Of a DNA stretch of 10,941 nt, positions 1 to 9,700 are shown in pieces. The notes under the pieces were generated by a model. That model saw nothing but the letters and a program-made list of their open reading frames with translations, was not told where the DNA came from and ran no database searches. The translations under genes were made by a program, and so were the position numbers. Position 1 is the stretch's first letter; every line of letters starts with the position of its first letter. Source of the stretch: Xanthoparmelia taractica (lineage: Eukaryota; Ascomycota; Lecanoromycetes; Lecanorales; Parmeliaceae); contig JANQBS010000623.1 in the NCBI GenBank assembly GCA_033085395.1, forward strand, positions 1 to 10,941, written 5' to 3'.

Positions 1-545
1 ATATAATTTTTTAAAAAAAGTTGAAAAAAAGTTGAAAACGACTATATTCAATAGATACCACACCTTTCCGACCCGTATCTACGTCTCTACTTAATCTTAA
101 TTAATAAAAAATTCGATTAGAGATTAAGATACGTCGCTATAGCGAGATCTAAAGAAGACGTAGTACAAATAGTATATTCTATAGACGAAGTTACGATAGA
201 AGTCTTTAAAGCTACTATAGAAGTATCTAAAAACCTATTTTTAGTTATTTAAATAATATTTTATATAACGATATTAATAGAAAATAACGATATATCGCTA
301 CATAGAGAATATCGTTATTTTGCTAATAAAATTAAGTAGTGAGAAAGAAAATATCGTAATAAGTCGAATATCGCTAAATCGAATATCGTTATAGCGAGTA
401 TTTACTATATTATAACTCGAATATCGTCTTAAAGCTCGATATTATCTTAGTATAATTTATACTTTCTCTTTATTCTTAATAAGAATATAATATTTAGAAA
501 ACTAAAATAATAATTAGAACGTTCGATTTAGATAGATATATTAAG
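1..545. repeat. RIP-like AT-rich block, decayed transposable element (left)
   Basis: This block is very AT-rich, has almost no CpA or TpG, abundant TpA, and keeps scattered CpG (many copies of short strings such as cgaatatcg and tatcgcta). That pattern is what RIP leaves in repeated DNA of ascomycetes. No open reading frame survives. In the frame starting at 63, the first roughly 60 codons are interrupted only by TAA, never TAG or TGA, which would fit CAA-to-TAA change in an old coding region, though in AT-rich DNA this is weak evidence. A 14-bp string at 64-77 recurs inverted at 10322-10335, linking this block to the right-hand one. A 12-bp palindrome lies at 134-145. Composition returns to normal near 545. 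The element class cannot be told from this block alone. Confidence 0.8.
281..321. repeat. 13-bp perfect inverted repeat in left block
   Basis: The arms aaaataacgatat (281-293) and atatcgttatttt (309-321) are exact reverse complements separated by 15 nt. It sits inside the RIP-like block among many related atatcg strings, so it may be just the result of local repetition rather than a functional hairpin. Confidence 0.55.
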
Positions 546-1684
546 ATGTATTTAAAAAGCGTCGAAATTCCAATCCAGCCCTAACCCCAAAGGTGTGCAT
601 ATCCCAGGGAACAACGTATAAGGTGATATTGCTAACAAAAATTTTGAATGTTCGTAGCCAAGAAATTTAGTTACTTCCCTGAAAAAGTAAAACTTTCCCC
701 AAAAACAGCTCCACAAGAACATTCTTAGCATTCTTTGGCATTTCACTTGTTCAACAGTAAAGAAAGCAAGCTTTCCAAAAACTAGGCATGCGCATATTCC
801 TCCCCCAGATTTTTCTCAACGGAACATCCGCGATGCAGCCAGCCTACCTACCTCCTGCCTTGCCATCTTGAGTCCGCTCCTTGTAAAAAGGTTGGAGCTC
901 CATCAGCGCAACGAGTAATGCGCAACGCTGTCTAAATAAATCGTCGCAAGGGCATTTGGCAAATTCACGGGCTTCGGGCCGTGCCCCCCTTGACAGTGGT
1001 ATGTTGTAATGTATGGATGTTACGTACATCAGGACATGATTGCTTGTCTTGGGAAATCTCTTCGCGAAAATCACGACGCTTTGCTGTTGCGTGAGCTTGG
1101 TGTATATATTGACTACGCAGAGAGTGCGCCGGGGGTTCGCGTAATGGAGCATGGCGGCGACACAGGGTACATACTTTCACCTTCCGGAATCAGTTGCAGT
1201 GGTGGCACGCACTGGGCTTCACTTTGCAATTTGTGTCAATTGTGAAGACTGGAGGTATGGAGTTAATGTGGATACTTGAGGCCAGCGGAACCATCAAGCG
1301 AAGTGAATGCGGTGGCTAACGTAGACTGATATTGCAAACACGAGAGAGACACTGTGTGAATAGTGCGGCCAATACATGTATAGACAATGAAGCATGCTGT
1401 ATTCCGTTACACGCGTTTGCCGCGATAGTTTTCCATCCTTTGTCTTACCTCTTCAAATTTCTGATTCCACTCACATTGATCCGGTGAAGCTGCGCACAGG
1501 TGACTCTTCCATATTCGCAAGCAATTTCAATGCAAAGACTCTTAAACCGCCATCACAACCATATTTCTTGGAGTAGGCATTGACCTCTTTCCCCCAACAA
1601 CAAGAAGAAGAAGAAGAAGAAGAAAAAAAAGGGGTACTCTTTGCGCGAAGCACAGCCTCATCAAGAGGAAAGACTCCCTCTGCA
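546..1684. other. Intergenic stretch without a supported gene
   Basis: Base composition is normal here, unlike the preceding block. Short open frames exist on both strands (for example 844-1152 minus and 1009-1245 plus), but none shows a recognisable domain, a splice pattern or codon use like the neighbouring genes. The last few hundred bases are presumably the promoter and 5' UTR of the gene that starts at 1685. An ATG at 1394 opens 60 codons in the same frame as that gene but ends at a TAG at 1574-1576. An unrecognised 5' exon is possible but I cannot define its splice sites. Confidence 0.5.
1602..1628 (+). repeat. AAG/GAA trinucleotide repeat followed by A run
   Basis: About seven AAG units (1602-1623) run into eight A's and then four G's. 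It lies 57 nt upstream of the first in-frame ATG of the next gene, so it is probably in the 5' UTR. Read in frame it would give a run of glutamates, but no ATG precedes it in that frame. Confidence 0.75.
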
Positions 1685-2317
1685 ATGCATACACAAGAAC
1701 AGCCAGTGCAGCCTGGCTCATCCTCGCAAGAACCCATAATCGTCGACGACCAAATCAATGAGGGAGATATCCAATCAAAGAAAGACCTGTCCTCAGTCAT
1801 GCCACCGGAAGACCCTTCCAGGCAACCCGCCTACTCCGCGCAAGACCCCGGAACCGTAGATACAATGTACAAGATTGTCTGCTCGAATCGCCATGAGTAT
1901 TCATTGAAGGGCAACGTGTACTTCAGATACAACGTCCGCGCGGAAAGACACAGCACCGGCTGGTACTGTATCGTGGCCTTCCATTGGCAGGACGTTCATG
2001 CGGAGTTCGAGTGCGTCTATCACCCCTCGATCAAGCTCTTCGAGAAGTTCAGACCGATGGAAGGCAGCTTCAAGGGAGGCAGCCGAGGGATCCAGAGCGT
2101 GCAGATCTCGATGTGGAATTTCGCAGACAGGGGTCCAGATTTGAATGCCAAACACACGGTGAGGGACGACAACGGGAACCGAATCATGCTTGCGGTCATG
2201 ATGACGGGGGACGGGTCAGCTGTGAGACTGCATGGGAAATTGGTAAGGGAGGGGGAAGATGAGAATGACGTCTGGTTGTCCAAAGCTGAGCGCGGGAGGT
2301 TGGGGCTGCGCTCATGA
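1685..2317 (+). CDS. Hypothetical protein, 210 aa, disordered N terminus and one globular domain
   Basis: I do not recognise this protein. The first in-frame ATG is at 1685. The frame is open upstream to 1577 but contains no ATG there, so 1685 is the best start unless a 5' exon is missing. Residues 1-58 are rich in Gln, Ser, Pro and acidic residues and look disordered. Within them, residues 18-22 (IIVDD) form a hydrophobic patch followed by acid, like a SUMO-interacting motif. Residues 60-190 alternate aromatic, beta-branched and charged residues and look like one mostly beta domain with several Trp, Tyr and Cys (C66, C95, C110). Codon third positions in the domain are strongly C/G-biased (TAC, TTC, AAC, GTC), as expected of real fungal coding sequence and as in the glucanase gene. 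There is no signal peptide or membrane segment, so a nuclear or cytosolic protein is likely. Stop TGA is at 2315-2317. Confidence 0.68.
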   Translation: MHTQEQPVQPGSSSQEPIIVDDQINEGDIQSKKDLSSVMPPEDPSRQPAYSAQDPGTVDTMYKIVCSNRHEYSLKGNVYFRYNVRAERHSTGWYCIVAFHWQDVHAEFECVYHPSIKLFEKFRPMEGSFKGGSRGIQSVQISMWNFADRGPDLNAKHTVRDDNGNRIMLAVMMTGDGSAVRLHGKLVREGEDENDVWLSKAERGRLGLRS

Positions 2318-2471
2318 GAGGCGGACATCTGATGCGAAGCCACATACGTACTGGGCATGGATGGAACAGCGACGGTTGTCGGGAGGGGTGTGACACTGGT
2401 GGAGGGTCGCGTGAGACGTAAACTCCGGTCCGTGAGGAAGGGGAGCTTTGGTAGCGGTAAAGGGTACTTTT

Positions 2472-2511
2472 GGGCGGGTAGAGGGGAAGGCTCGGGCAGA
2501 TGGGGGGGGGG
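2472..2511 (+). other. G-quadruplex motif
   Basis: Five G runs of three or more occur in 40 nt: 2472-2474, 2476-2478, 2483-2486, 2494-2496 and 2502-2511. The loops are 1, 4, 7 and 5 nt, meeting the usual G3+N1-7 rule. It is 155 nt past the stop codon of the 210-aa gene, on its coding strand, so it could be in the 3' UTR of that mRNA. Folding in the cell is not shown. Confidence 0.55.
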
Positions 2512-3350
2512 CAGATCTTGCACCAAGGAATGGGGAAAGCAAAAGCGTGCAATTATTCCGTCGTGACAAATATTTGGCAAAGTCATGACAAAGCCAAGAA
2601 CTGCAACTCGGGCAATTTTGATGAATGGTGTGGCCTGTAGAAGAATGCCATTATTCACAATTGTAAGGAATGCCTTGCTTGGACCGCACCAGATTTTTAC
2701 AGCACGTGCTTCAACCGGATTTGGCAGTTGCAAGATAGCAAGCTAGTTTGTTGTACAAGTAGAAGCGGTGTGGAGATGTTTTGGGCTTACCTTAGTCACC
2801 TTGCAGGGCCAACACAGAAATCCTTTTGGGTTGTTTAGTGATATAAGGGACATGACGACATGAGAAGCTCAGGAGATGCAATTATTGGCAGCTTGGTGAA
2901 GAAGAAGAATGCAGTGTGCCATATTGGAGCGAGCTTGTGCGCTTACCGTGTGACAGTGACAAAGCGGAAATGGGGATGAAGAAATAGCGGTTAAGGAGGG
3001 CACCAATCGGACTAAAGACAAGCCTGAGTACATGTCTAACTCGCTGCCAACTTTTGCGATTACGGAAAGTTCTTGGAGGATGATGAAGTGGAACTTGTTG
3101 AAAGGATTTTGTCGAGATGGTGTGTAGCAGAGCGCGCAATATCTTGCCTTGCCACAAGTGTGTTTTGTTTCTTTTGTGGCGACTGTGTGCTTGTTTTGAT
3201 GTGGCGGAAGAATAGAATGATTGATTTGTACTTCTTTCGTAGTAGGGGTGTCTGACAACAACGATCTGACGTGAAATCATCTCTTGGCATTATGCGGGTG
3301 GCTTTTGCGGGGTACATCTCCCTTCGATCCTTCCCGGGGTAGGTAAAGTA

Positions 3351-3420
3351 CTTGGTTGGCTACAAGTACTTCTAGGGTACTTCTACCTTAGAAAGTAGTC
3401 TTTCTTCAAGGCCGACCAAG
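3351..3420. repeat. Short inverted repeat, possible 70-nt hairpin
   Basis: The arms cttggttggc (3351-3360) and gccgaccaag (3411-3420) pair over all 10 positions if one G-T wobble is allowed. Inside are a second small stem (3364-3369 with 3377-3382) and three variants of the string gtactt. No target-site duplication is visible at the ends, so a miniature transposon is not demonstrated. Confidence 0.4.
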
Positions 3421-3913
3421 GCCCATGCACACTAAAGAAACTACTTCATACCCCTAAAGCAATTGGAACTCCTGACCGCGAAAAAATAATAATATTAATG
3501 TTATTAATGATTTTTTTCCCTTGCTTGTGACCACACCCCCATTTAACCCCATCCCTTACTCCCCCCCAGTCCTCTCCGTCATCATCACCCAAATTGCGAA
3601 TAGCCTCATGTTTATTCGACGTAAAGCCACCCGAAGGTCCGTTCCTAGTCACTCCTTTTGCCCCGCATGTGCCCCTTATTTGCGCCGACTAGGCGCTTCC
3701 GACCAAGTCTCACATGTATACGCTCGAGCATCATTGGATATCGTCGCATCCTCAGGAGCACCCTTGGGCGCGTCATTGTACATGTGCCTCTAATTTCCAT
3801 CACAAATCTTTTGTCCAAGGGTAGGTGCGACGTGACCATGTTTGCCCTTTCCCTATTGCAGCAAACGCAGTGGATGGAAAGAACAATCTCCTCGGCTTTG
3901 GGCTTTGTCTTCA

Positions 3914-3919
3914 TATAAA
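3914..3919 (+). promoter_or_regulatory. Possible TATA box of the glucanase gene
   Basis: TATAAA lies 186 nt upstream of the ATG at 4105. No other promoter element is clear. The match is six bases only, so chance occurrence is quite possible. Confidence 0.25.
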
Positions 3920-4104
3920 CATGGGCGTAACCTCCTTTATGTTTAGACCTCAAAGACATATCTTTGTGGCAGTCCACATTCCACCCAATTTCCTCTGACA
4001 CGTGAATGGAATCTACCTCCTAAGCAAGCAGCACTTTGACCACCCAACCCACTTCTGCCAAATACCAAGATAAAGATTTTCCATCCAAGATCACTCCAAT
4101 CACT

Positions 4105-5446
4105 ATGTTGACCAACAACTTCCTCCACCTATCTACCCTCGCCATCTCATTACTGGGTACCGTGCAATCGGCCCCTCTCACCTTGTGCGTAACCCCACAC
4201 CCCCTGCTCAAGCGCCCAAGCAACCTCACTGACCATCTATAGCCGCCTCGGCAAGCGTGATGTAGCCTTCGACTATCAGAACGACAAGGTCCGTGGCGTC
4301 AACCTGGGCGGCTGGTTCGTCCTCGAGCCATGGATCACTCCATCCATCTTTCAGCCATGGGCCTCAAATATGGCAGTCGTCGACGAGTATACTTACACTC
4401 AAACCCTCGGCAAGGACAGTGCGTCTGCGGCTCTCAAGAACCATTGGAACACCTGGATCACCGAAGGTGACTTCCAGCAAATCGGCCAGAACGGCCTGAA
4501 CCATGTTCGAATCCCCATCGGGTACTGGGCCGTTGCACCTTTGGATGGCGAGCCCTACGTCCAAGGGCAATTGGACGTCTTGGATCAGGCTATCGGCTGG
4601 GCTCGAAATGCCAATCTCAAGATCCTGCTCGATCTCCATGGAGCACCAGGGTCGCAGAATGGCTTCGACAATAGCGGCCGCTACGGAGCCATCAATTGGC
4701 AGCAAGGCGATACAGTGAGCCAGACGATCACCGCGATTCAAAATCTCGCCAAGCGCTACTCTGGCGACACCGATGTTGTCACGGCCATCGAGCTCCTGAA
4801 CGAGCCTTTTGGTTACTCCCTTAACCTCGACGAGGTCAAAAGCTTCTACCAGTCCGGCTACGAGACCGTGACAGGAGCCAGCAGTAATTACGCAACCTGC
4901 ATCCACGATGCTTTCCAAGATTTCCAAAGCTACTGGAACGGCTTCATGACCCAAGCCTCATCGGGCGACCAGAATGTGCTTCTCGATACTCATCAGTACC
5001 AAATCTTCTCTCCATCTCAAGTTGCCATGAGTCCCTCGGACCATGTCTCTGCTGCCTGCAGCCTCGGCCCAAAACTTGCCGGGACCGACAAGTGGACCAT
5101 CGTCGGCGAATGGACTGGTGCGCAAACCGATTGCGCGAAGTGGCTCAACGGCCTCGGAAAAGGCGCACGCTACGACGGCAGCCTTGCCAATTCTGGCTCC
5201 AGTTACGTCGGCTCTTGTGACGGCAAAGCTACAGGCACGGTTGCGGGTCTGAGTTCGGACGACCAGAACAATCTGAAGCACTTTATTGATGCCCAGCTTG
5301 ATGCCTATGAGCAGCATACAGGATGGATCTTCTGGACCTGGAAGACCGAAAGCGCGCCCGAGTGGCACTTGCAGAACTTGACGGCTGCCGGGATATTCCC
5401 CAATCCGCCCACCAGCAGGTCTTTTCCTGGGCAGTGCAACTCCTAG
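4105..5446 (+). CDS. Secreted glucan 1,3-beta-glucosidase (exo-beta-1,3-glucanase), GH5, Exg1 type; join 4105-4184, 4243-5446
   Basis: This is a retaining GH5 enzyme, probably subfamily 9, that removes glucose from the non-reducing ends of beta-1,3-glucan during cell-wall remodelling. The spliced product is 427 aa, close to yeast Exg1 (448). ATG 4105 is the first ATG in its frame and starts a signal peptide (residues 1-22, likely cut before APL). Lys31-Arg32 is a Kex2-type dibasic site just ahead of the catalytic domain, as in yeast Exg1. Family motifs follow in order: RGVNLGGWFVLEPW (44-57), NHVRIPIGYW (113-122), LDLHGAPGSQNG (156-167), NEP with the acid/base Glu214, HQY (277-279), GEW with the nucleophile Glu316, and FWTWKTE (390-396). 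Five Cys occur at 246, 299, 324, 352 and 425, and an NLT glycosylation sequon at 405. No GPI signal or C-terminal membrane segment is seen, so it should be soluble in the wall or medium. All expected residues are present, with no breaks. Confidence 0.95.
4185..4242 (+). other. Intron 1 of the glucanase gene (58 nt)
   Basis: The donor is GTGCGT at 4185, a branch-point-like CTGAC is at 4229-4233, and the acceptor is TAG at 4240-4242. Removing it joins the signal-peptide exon to the catalytic frame at phase 2 and rebuilds a Phe codon. The nearby donor GTAACC at 4189 does not keep frame with this acceptor. Size and signals are typical of filamentous fungi. Confidence 0.88.
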
Positions 5447-5586
5447 AGATTGGCAATTACCAGAATTGACATGGACTTTTGTCGAGTGAATTACGCATCG
5501 GCGACTCGATTTTTTGAACCACCAAAAGCACCTTTTAACAATCACCATCACCATCACCTTCGCTACCATTTTCGCCCCACACACTT

Positions 5587-5662
5587 GCAACATATCCAGA
5601 GAGAGAAATTACCACCACCATGCCCGCAACATATCCAGAGACACATTACCACCACCATGCCT
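5587..5662 (+). repeat. Two-copy tandem duplication, unit 37-39 nt
   Basis: The string gcaacatatccagag begins at 5587 and again at 5626. Each copy continues into an A/G-rich stretch and then attaccaccaccatgcc. The copies differ by a 2-nt length change and a few bases in the A/G-rich stretch. It sits 140-216 nt past the glucanase stop codon, probably in its 3' UTR. Confidence 0.8.
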
Positions 5663-5777
5663 GCACTCCAACCAACACTTGGACCTGGCTCGAGCATCTA
5701 TGTTATTGTACCATCATCATCATCATCGTCATGATACCCACGAAAGGAAATCCGCATTGTCGCATTTCAGCCAATCG

Positions 5778-5795
5778 TTTTTTTTTTTTTTTTTT
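5778..5795 (+). repeat. Homopolymer T18
   Basis: An uninterrupted run of 18 T's in the convergent intergenic region. Its length is likely to vary between strains and sequencing runs. Confidence 0.85.
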
Positions 5796-6114
5796 GAGCG
5801 CAAAATATATACCCCCCTAGCATCTAGCGTGCGTGCATGGCGCTATTGAGCAGTTTTTTTATTTTTATTATTTTAAAAACTTCCCACGAAGCATGAGCAT
5901 GAGCGGGATGGATATTGGCTGTACTTTTATAGGAAGGAAGTATGTAGCCAGCTGGTTGGTTGGTAGTTTAGCTACTTTACGAAAATACAAAATGGTGTGA
6001 GAGAGATTATTTTCTTGCCGTTCTGTGTAATCATCGCATGATACTTTCGTCGCTTCGCTCCTTAAGAAATCTTCGTTCCGCGAGAGAAAAGTGGACTTTG
6101 CCTCTGTCATGTCT

Positions 6115-6172
6115 ATGCATACATACGTAAAGTACATGTATACATACATATATACATACATACATAATCATA
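6115..6172. repeat. TACA/TATG-type tetranucleotide microsatellite
   Basis: Imperfect tandem units of ataca/tacat, densest at 6139-6165. The ORF on the other strand reads as repeated Met-Tyr-Val/Ile-Cys and is not a gene. Confidence 0.75.
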
Positions 6173-6293
6173 TTTCGTAACCGCTATATACAGAGGACGA
6201 AAAAGCAAACCTCTCGGCGGGGTATAGGCATGTTGCTCCAAGAAGCGGCAGGCAGCGATATGGAAAGCGCCGCCCTGACTGGCTCCGAGCGCC

Positions 6294-6491
6294 AAAAGAA
6301 AAAAAGGGAAAAAGAAAAGAAAAAAGACGGAAGAGGAAAGGAAAAGGAAAAGGAAAAGGAAAAGGAACGAATAGAAAAGGAAAAGGAAACGGAAAGAGAA
6401 AGGAAAGAGAAAGGAAAACGAAAGGAAGGAAAGAAGAGAATTGTAAAGAAAAGAAAGGAAAGGAAAAGCAAAAGGATAAAAAGGAAAAGAG
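6294..6491 (+). repeat. Polypurine tract (G/A-rich, about 198 nt) with GGAAAA repeats
   Basis: Nearly all bases are A or G on the plus strand, with about ten isolated pyrimidine interruptions. A core of GGAAAA units lies around 6340-6367. In the minus-strand gene it would be a polypyrimidine tract just past the stop codon at 6719, within or beyond its 3' UTR. Such tracts can form triplex DNA and can slow polymerase, so a role in separating two convergent transcripts is possible but only inferred. Confidence 0.8.
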
Positions 6492-6718
6492 CCATCGCTG
6501 CAATGTAGACTGTAAAATGTAAATGCTGCCTCACTAATGCCCCCTGCGAAAACGCCATGCTGAAAGAACACATCTGTAATGTAGGAAGGGGAAAGAAGTC
6601 CCTCCTATTGAAACGGCAACCATGTGCAAAGCCGGAGAATATCACCCCTTCCTCCTCATCTTTTCGCTTTCCGAATCCCCACCCCGCTCCCAACCCTCCC
6701 CAACCCGAGGCTCATCCA

Positions 6719-9700
6719 TCAACACATCTCCTCAAAGTCCGCCGGTCCCAACGTCTCAGCGAACGTAATGCTGCCGTATCCAGAGTCCGTCCCATGAGAT
6801 TCAACGCTATTGATCCTCTCAACCTGCGCCGTGCCGTCTGCATCATCGCTGGCGCGTCTTCTGATTCTCGATCTGGATCGGTGTTTGGAAAGTAAGAAGG
6901 GTTCACGTTCGCGTTCGAGGGGGTGGCATCTGGGCTTCGTTGGTGAAGGGGGTAGCGGCTCGTGCGCGTGGGTCGGAAGAACGGGTTCGGGGTCTTGGAG
7001 GACGAGGAGGCAGGCGGGGCCGTGTTTGATGGCCATGCCGACGGCGAGGACGATTGCGAGGGAGAACTGGAACCAGAGGCGGAGGGTGCGGCGGGAGGAG
7101 GGTTCGATGCAGTCGTTGCAGGGGAAGAGGTGGGGTTCGTTTCGGGGCTTGGGGGTGGGAGTGGATGTGGATGGCGGTAGAGTATTGCTCGAAGGTAGTT
7201 GTTGGGCTGAGGCATGTGGAGGAGAAAGCCAAGAGTCCGTTCTCTCATGGCAGGTCCCGTAGTCCCTGAAATAGTGCTCCACGGTCCTCCTCCTGCTCGC
7301 TTCAACTGTGAAATGGTGCCAGTCAAAGTCCTGTGTAGCTGCTGGCTCAACTGTCTCGCTGTCAGCCGTGCGTTTCCGTTTACGCCATCGAGTACCATAG
7401 ACTGGACCTAAGAGCCACCATCCCATGCCACCCAGCTGCTTGGATCCTTGTGCCCATGCGTTGGAGAGGAGTCGCCGTGCAAGGACAAAAGGGTCTTGTT
7501 TGGTTTGGGAGATGAGGTTTGTGAGGCGGGAGAAGATGCCAAAGGCATGTTGGGTCGTTAGGAGGGTCGATGGAGTGGCTTTGATTGGTTGGGATGATGC
7601 GTATGCAGGTGAGGTTGGGTTTCTTTCTGGCTTTGGGATATCCTCCGAACTTATGAGTAGCCGTGTTCGCCTTGGAATTTGGGCTGGTAAAGGTGCCTTT
7701 GAAGGAGATGGATCAATGCCGGTCATGAATTGTCTAGCCTCGGGACTCTCTTCATGGCTCTCGTTCATATCAACAGGTATCAAACCATCTTCGAACAGCT
7801 CAGGGCATACTGGAGCTTGTGGTTTCCCAGCCTGCTCGATTTCAGCCTCTTCAAGCTCTTTTTGAAGACTTCTTGGCCGCCTTCGTCTTTTACAATCTTC
7901 GGAGGAGACATCTCCGAAATCAGAAAGCTTCTCCTTAGATTTCAGGGTGATCGAGTGAGGAGCTTGTTCGTCGTTCCGCCGTTCCACATTCTCGAATCTG
8001 CCTTCTAATGCCTTCAATGTCTGCTCTTGTGCCCATGACGCGGAGCGATGAGGCCCATGTTGATCAGGAGTAGTGACTGGTGAGCTATCCGCGGTTTTCG
8101 ATAGAAAAGACGTTGGATCCAGTGGGCTTTCCGAGGTGTCTCGTCTCGCAGTAGCCTCGATCGAAGGGTACATAGAATTAGATGCAGGTAGCGAAGGCAC
8201 GACAGTTGCGGCAGGTAGGATCAGAGGTCGTAGCGAAACTGAGCCAGAAGGAAATTTGCGCATCTTTCGTTGTTTGTTGGCTGTTTTGGCGTCGACGTCG
8301 GCGAGTTGGGGCAGACCCCATGATGTTGGACCGAAAGAACCGCTTGATCTGAACGAAGTCGGTCTTGACGCGGATGACTGTGAAGAGCGGAAGGACCCAG
8401 CTGTTCTCGATCTACTTTCGAAAGATCCAAAATGTCTCGACTGCGCTCTGTAGCCAGGCGAACGCATGCTTCCGTCACAAGCAGGTGACCGTAGATCTTG
8501 TCCATCAACATCCTGCACAGCGTCGTCAGGCGACTCCACAACGCTCGATGGCGATCCAATCTTGCTCGGTTGCCAGAATGCAGACTCCGAAACTGTAGAC
8601 AGTGAAAGTCGTCCGGCCCCAAATGGCGAAGGAACGCTTGGAAGCATAGACTTTGGCCTTGGTGTCCGTTTGATGGGGTCAGCTCTGACTGGTGATGTTC
8701 CTGCCGAGCAGATGTCGAGCTTATTTGGTGAGTGAGCAAGCAGGTCCGTCAAAATCTCTATTCTTTTCTCCAAACCAATGTTCACTTCTTCGAGACCCTC
8801 TGCATCTCCGACCTTGACTCGCATGCTCTCAGCCTCCCACTCCAGCTCTGCTATTCTTGCGTCCTTCAACTCGATGTCATTTTCCAGTGTCCGTAGACGC
8901 ACTCTTAAATCCATCTCGATCTCTAGACGTTGATCCCTCTCTTCTTGAACCCTTGCGGCAAATTGCTTCTCCCAAGCTGAAAGATCCTGACGTAAATTGC
9001 GGTTGTCAACCGTAAGCGCCCTCAGCTTTGCGGAGCGAAGCTTGTTCGTGTTCGGTGACGTGAGAGAGTCCAATTTGGCGTTGACGGAAGCTAATTGAGA
9101 CTCGAGATGCTCAATGTATTTCGAAGCCTCGGAACTAGCTGATCGAAGATTGATGCGGGTGACATTCCGACTCTTGACTTGCTTCGTCAATGGGGAACTG
9201 AGAGGTGGTGGAGGAGTCTTCCGATTCCCAGATCCTTCTCTCAGCTTCATCATGTTGATTGGGGTTGCGAGCGAGGCCGCCGGAGAGCAGTTGCGACTTC
9301 CTTCCTTGTACCAAGATGTCTCACTAGCTCCATTCACTTCTTCGGTTTGAGTGTTGTCTTGGAAAATGGCACCGAAACCTGGTCTTGGCGAAGAGCGTCT
9401 CTTTCTTGTAGATTTCTGTATCTCTTGCAAGATGCTTACCGGGCTCGGTGGTAGATCCTCGCCGTACACTGATCTCTTCTCTGCGCTTAAGGAGCTGTTC
9501 TCATTGCTAACCTGGCGATTGGTGGACTCCGCCGCGGCAGACGTCGTCATGAACAGCGGACTAATGCGCCGGGTGGGAAAGATGGCTCCTCTGAATCCAG
9601 CATTGCGTAGTTGTAACCGCCTAGTCTGGTGACTGAGGCCTTCATTCTGCTGTTGCGAAGCGAGCGTCGCTGGTGATGTTATTGCGCTTGAGGTGTACGA

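Larger units (their letters stand above)
2318..4104. other. Intergenic region between the 210-aa gene and the glucanase gene
   Basis: About 1.8 kb with no gene I can support. Open frames on both strands (for example 2869-3261 minus, 3645-4001 minus, 3658-3918 plus) lack recognisable domains and lie in low-complexity or G/C-skewed DNA. The first part is G-rich on the plus strand and probably includes the 3' UTR of the upstream gene. The segment from about 3520 to 3600 is a pyrimidine-rich tract (C runs, CT runs) of the kind common in fungal promoters. A TATAAA lies at 3914-3919. Confidence 0.55.
5447..6718. other. Convergent intergenic region rich in simple repeats
   Basis: This lies between the stop codons of two genes transcribed towards each other, so it holds both 3' UTRs and both transcript ends. 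It contains CACCAT repeats (5543-5558), a 37-39 nt tandem duplication, CAT repeats (5712-5731), an 18-nt T run, T/A-rich DNA around 5852-5880, a TACA-type microsatellite and a long polypurine tract. Frames running through it (for example 6230-6508 plus, all Lys/Glu/Arg) are products of the repeats. I see no gene. Confidence 0.7.

Noticed and set aside
1580..1684. TTG as the start of a 245-residue version of the first gene, with a Glu run
   Set aside because: TTG is not a normal start in fungal nuclear genes. The first in-frame ATG is at 1685.
2020..2733. 237-codon minus-strand open frame
   Set aside because: It overlaps the 210-aa gene antisense. Its product is low-complexity Pro/Leu/Ser without a domain, and codon bias supports the plus strand.
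3645..4001. 118-codon minus-strand frame and overlapping plus-strand frame of 86 codons
   Set aside because: Neither has a recognisable domain or splice context, and they overlap the likely promoter of the glucanase gene.
4036..4104. 23-residue N-terminal extension of the glucanase
   Set aside because: It would begin at TTG. The ATG at 4105 is the first in frame and opens directly with a signal peptide.
4500..4520. tRNA T-loop-like string gttcgaatccc
   Set aside because: It encodes the conserved HVRIP part of the GH5 motif NHVRIPIG, and no D-arm, anticodon arm or acceptor stem surrounds it.
6230..6508. 92-residue Lys/Glu/Arg-rich plus-strand open frame (and Phe/Leu-rich frames opposite)
   Set aside because: These are translations of the polypurine tract; all frames are open because purine-only codons cannot form TAT-type interruptions and rarely give stops.
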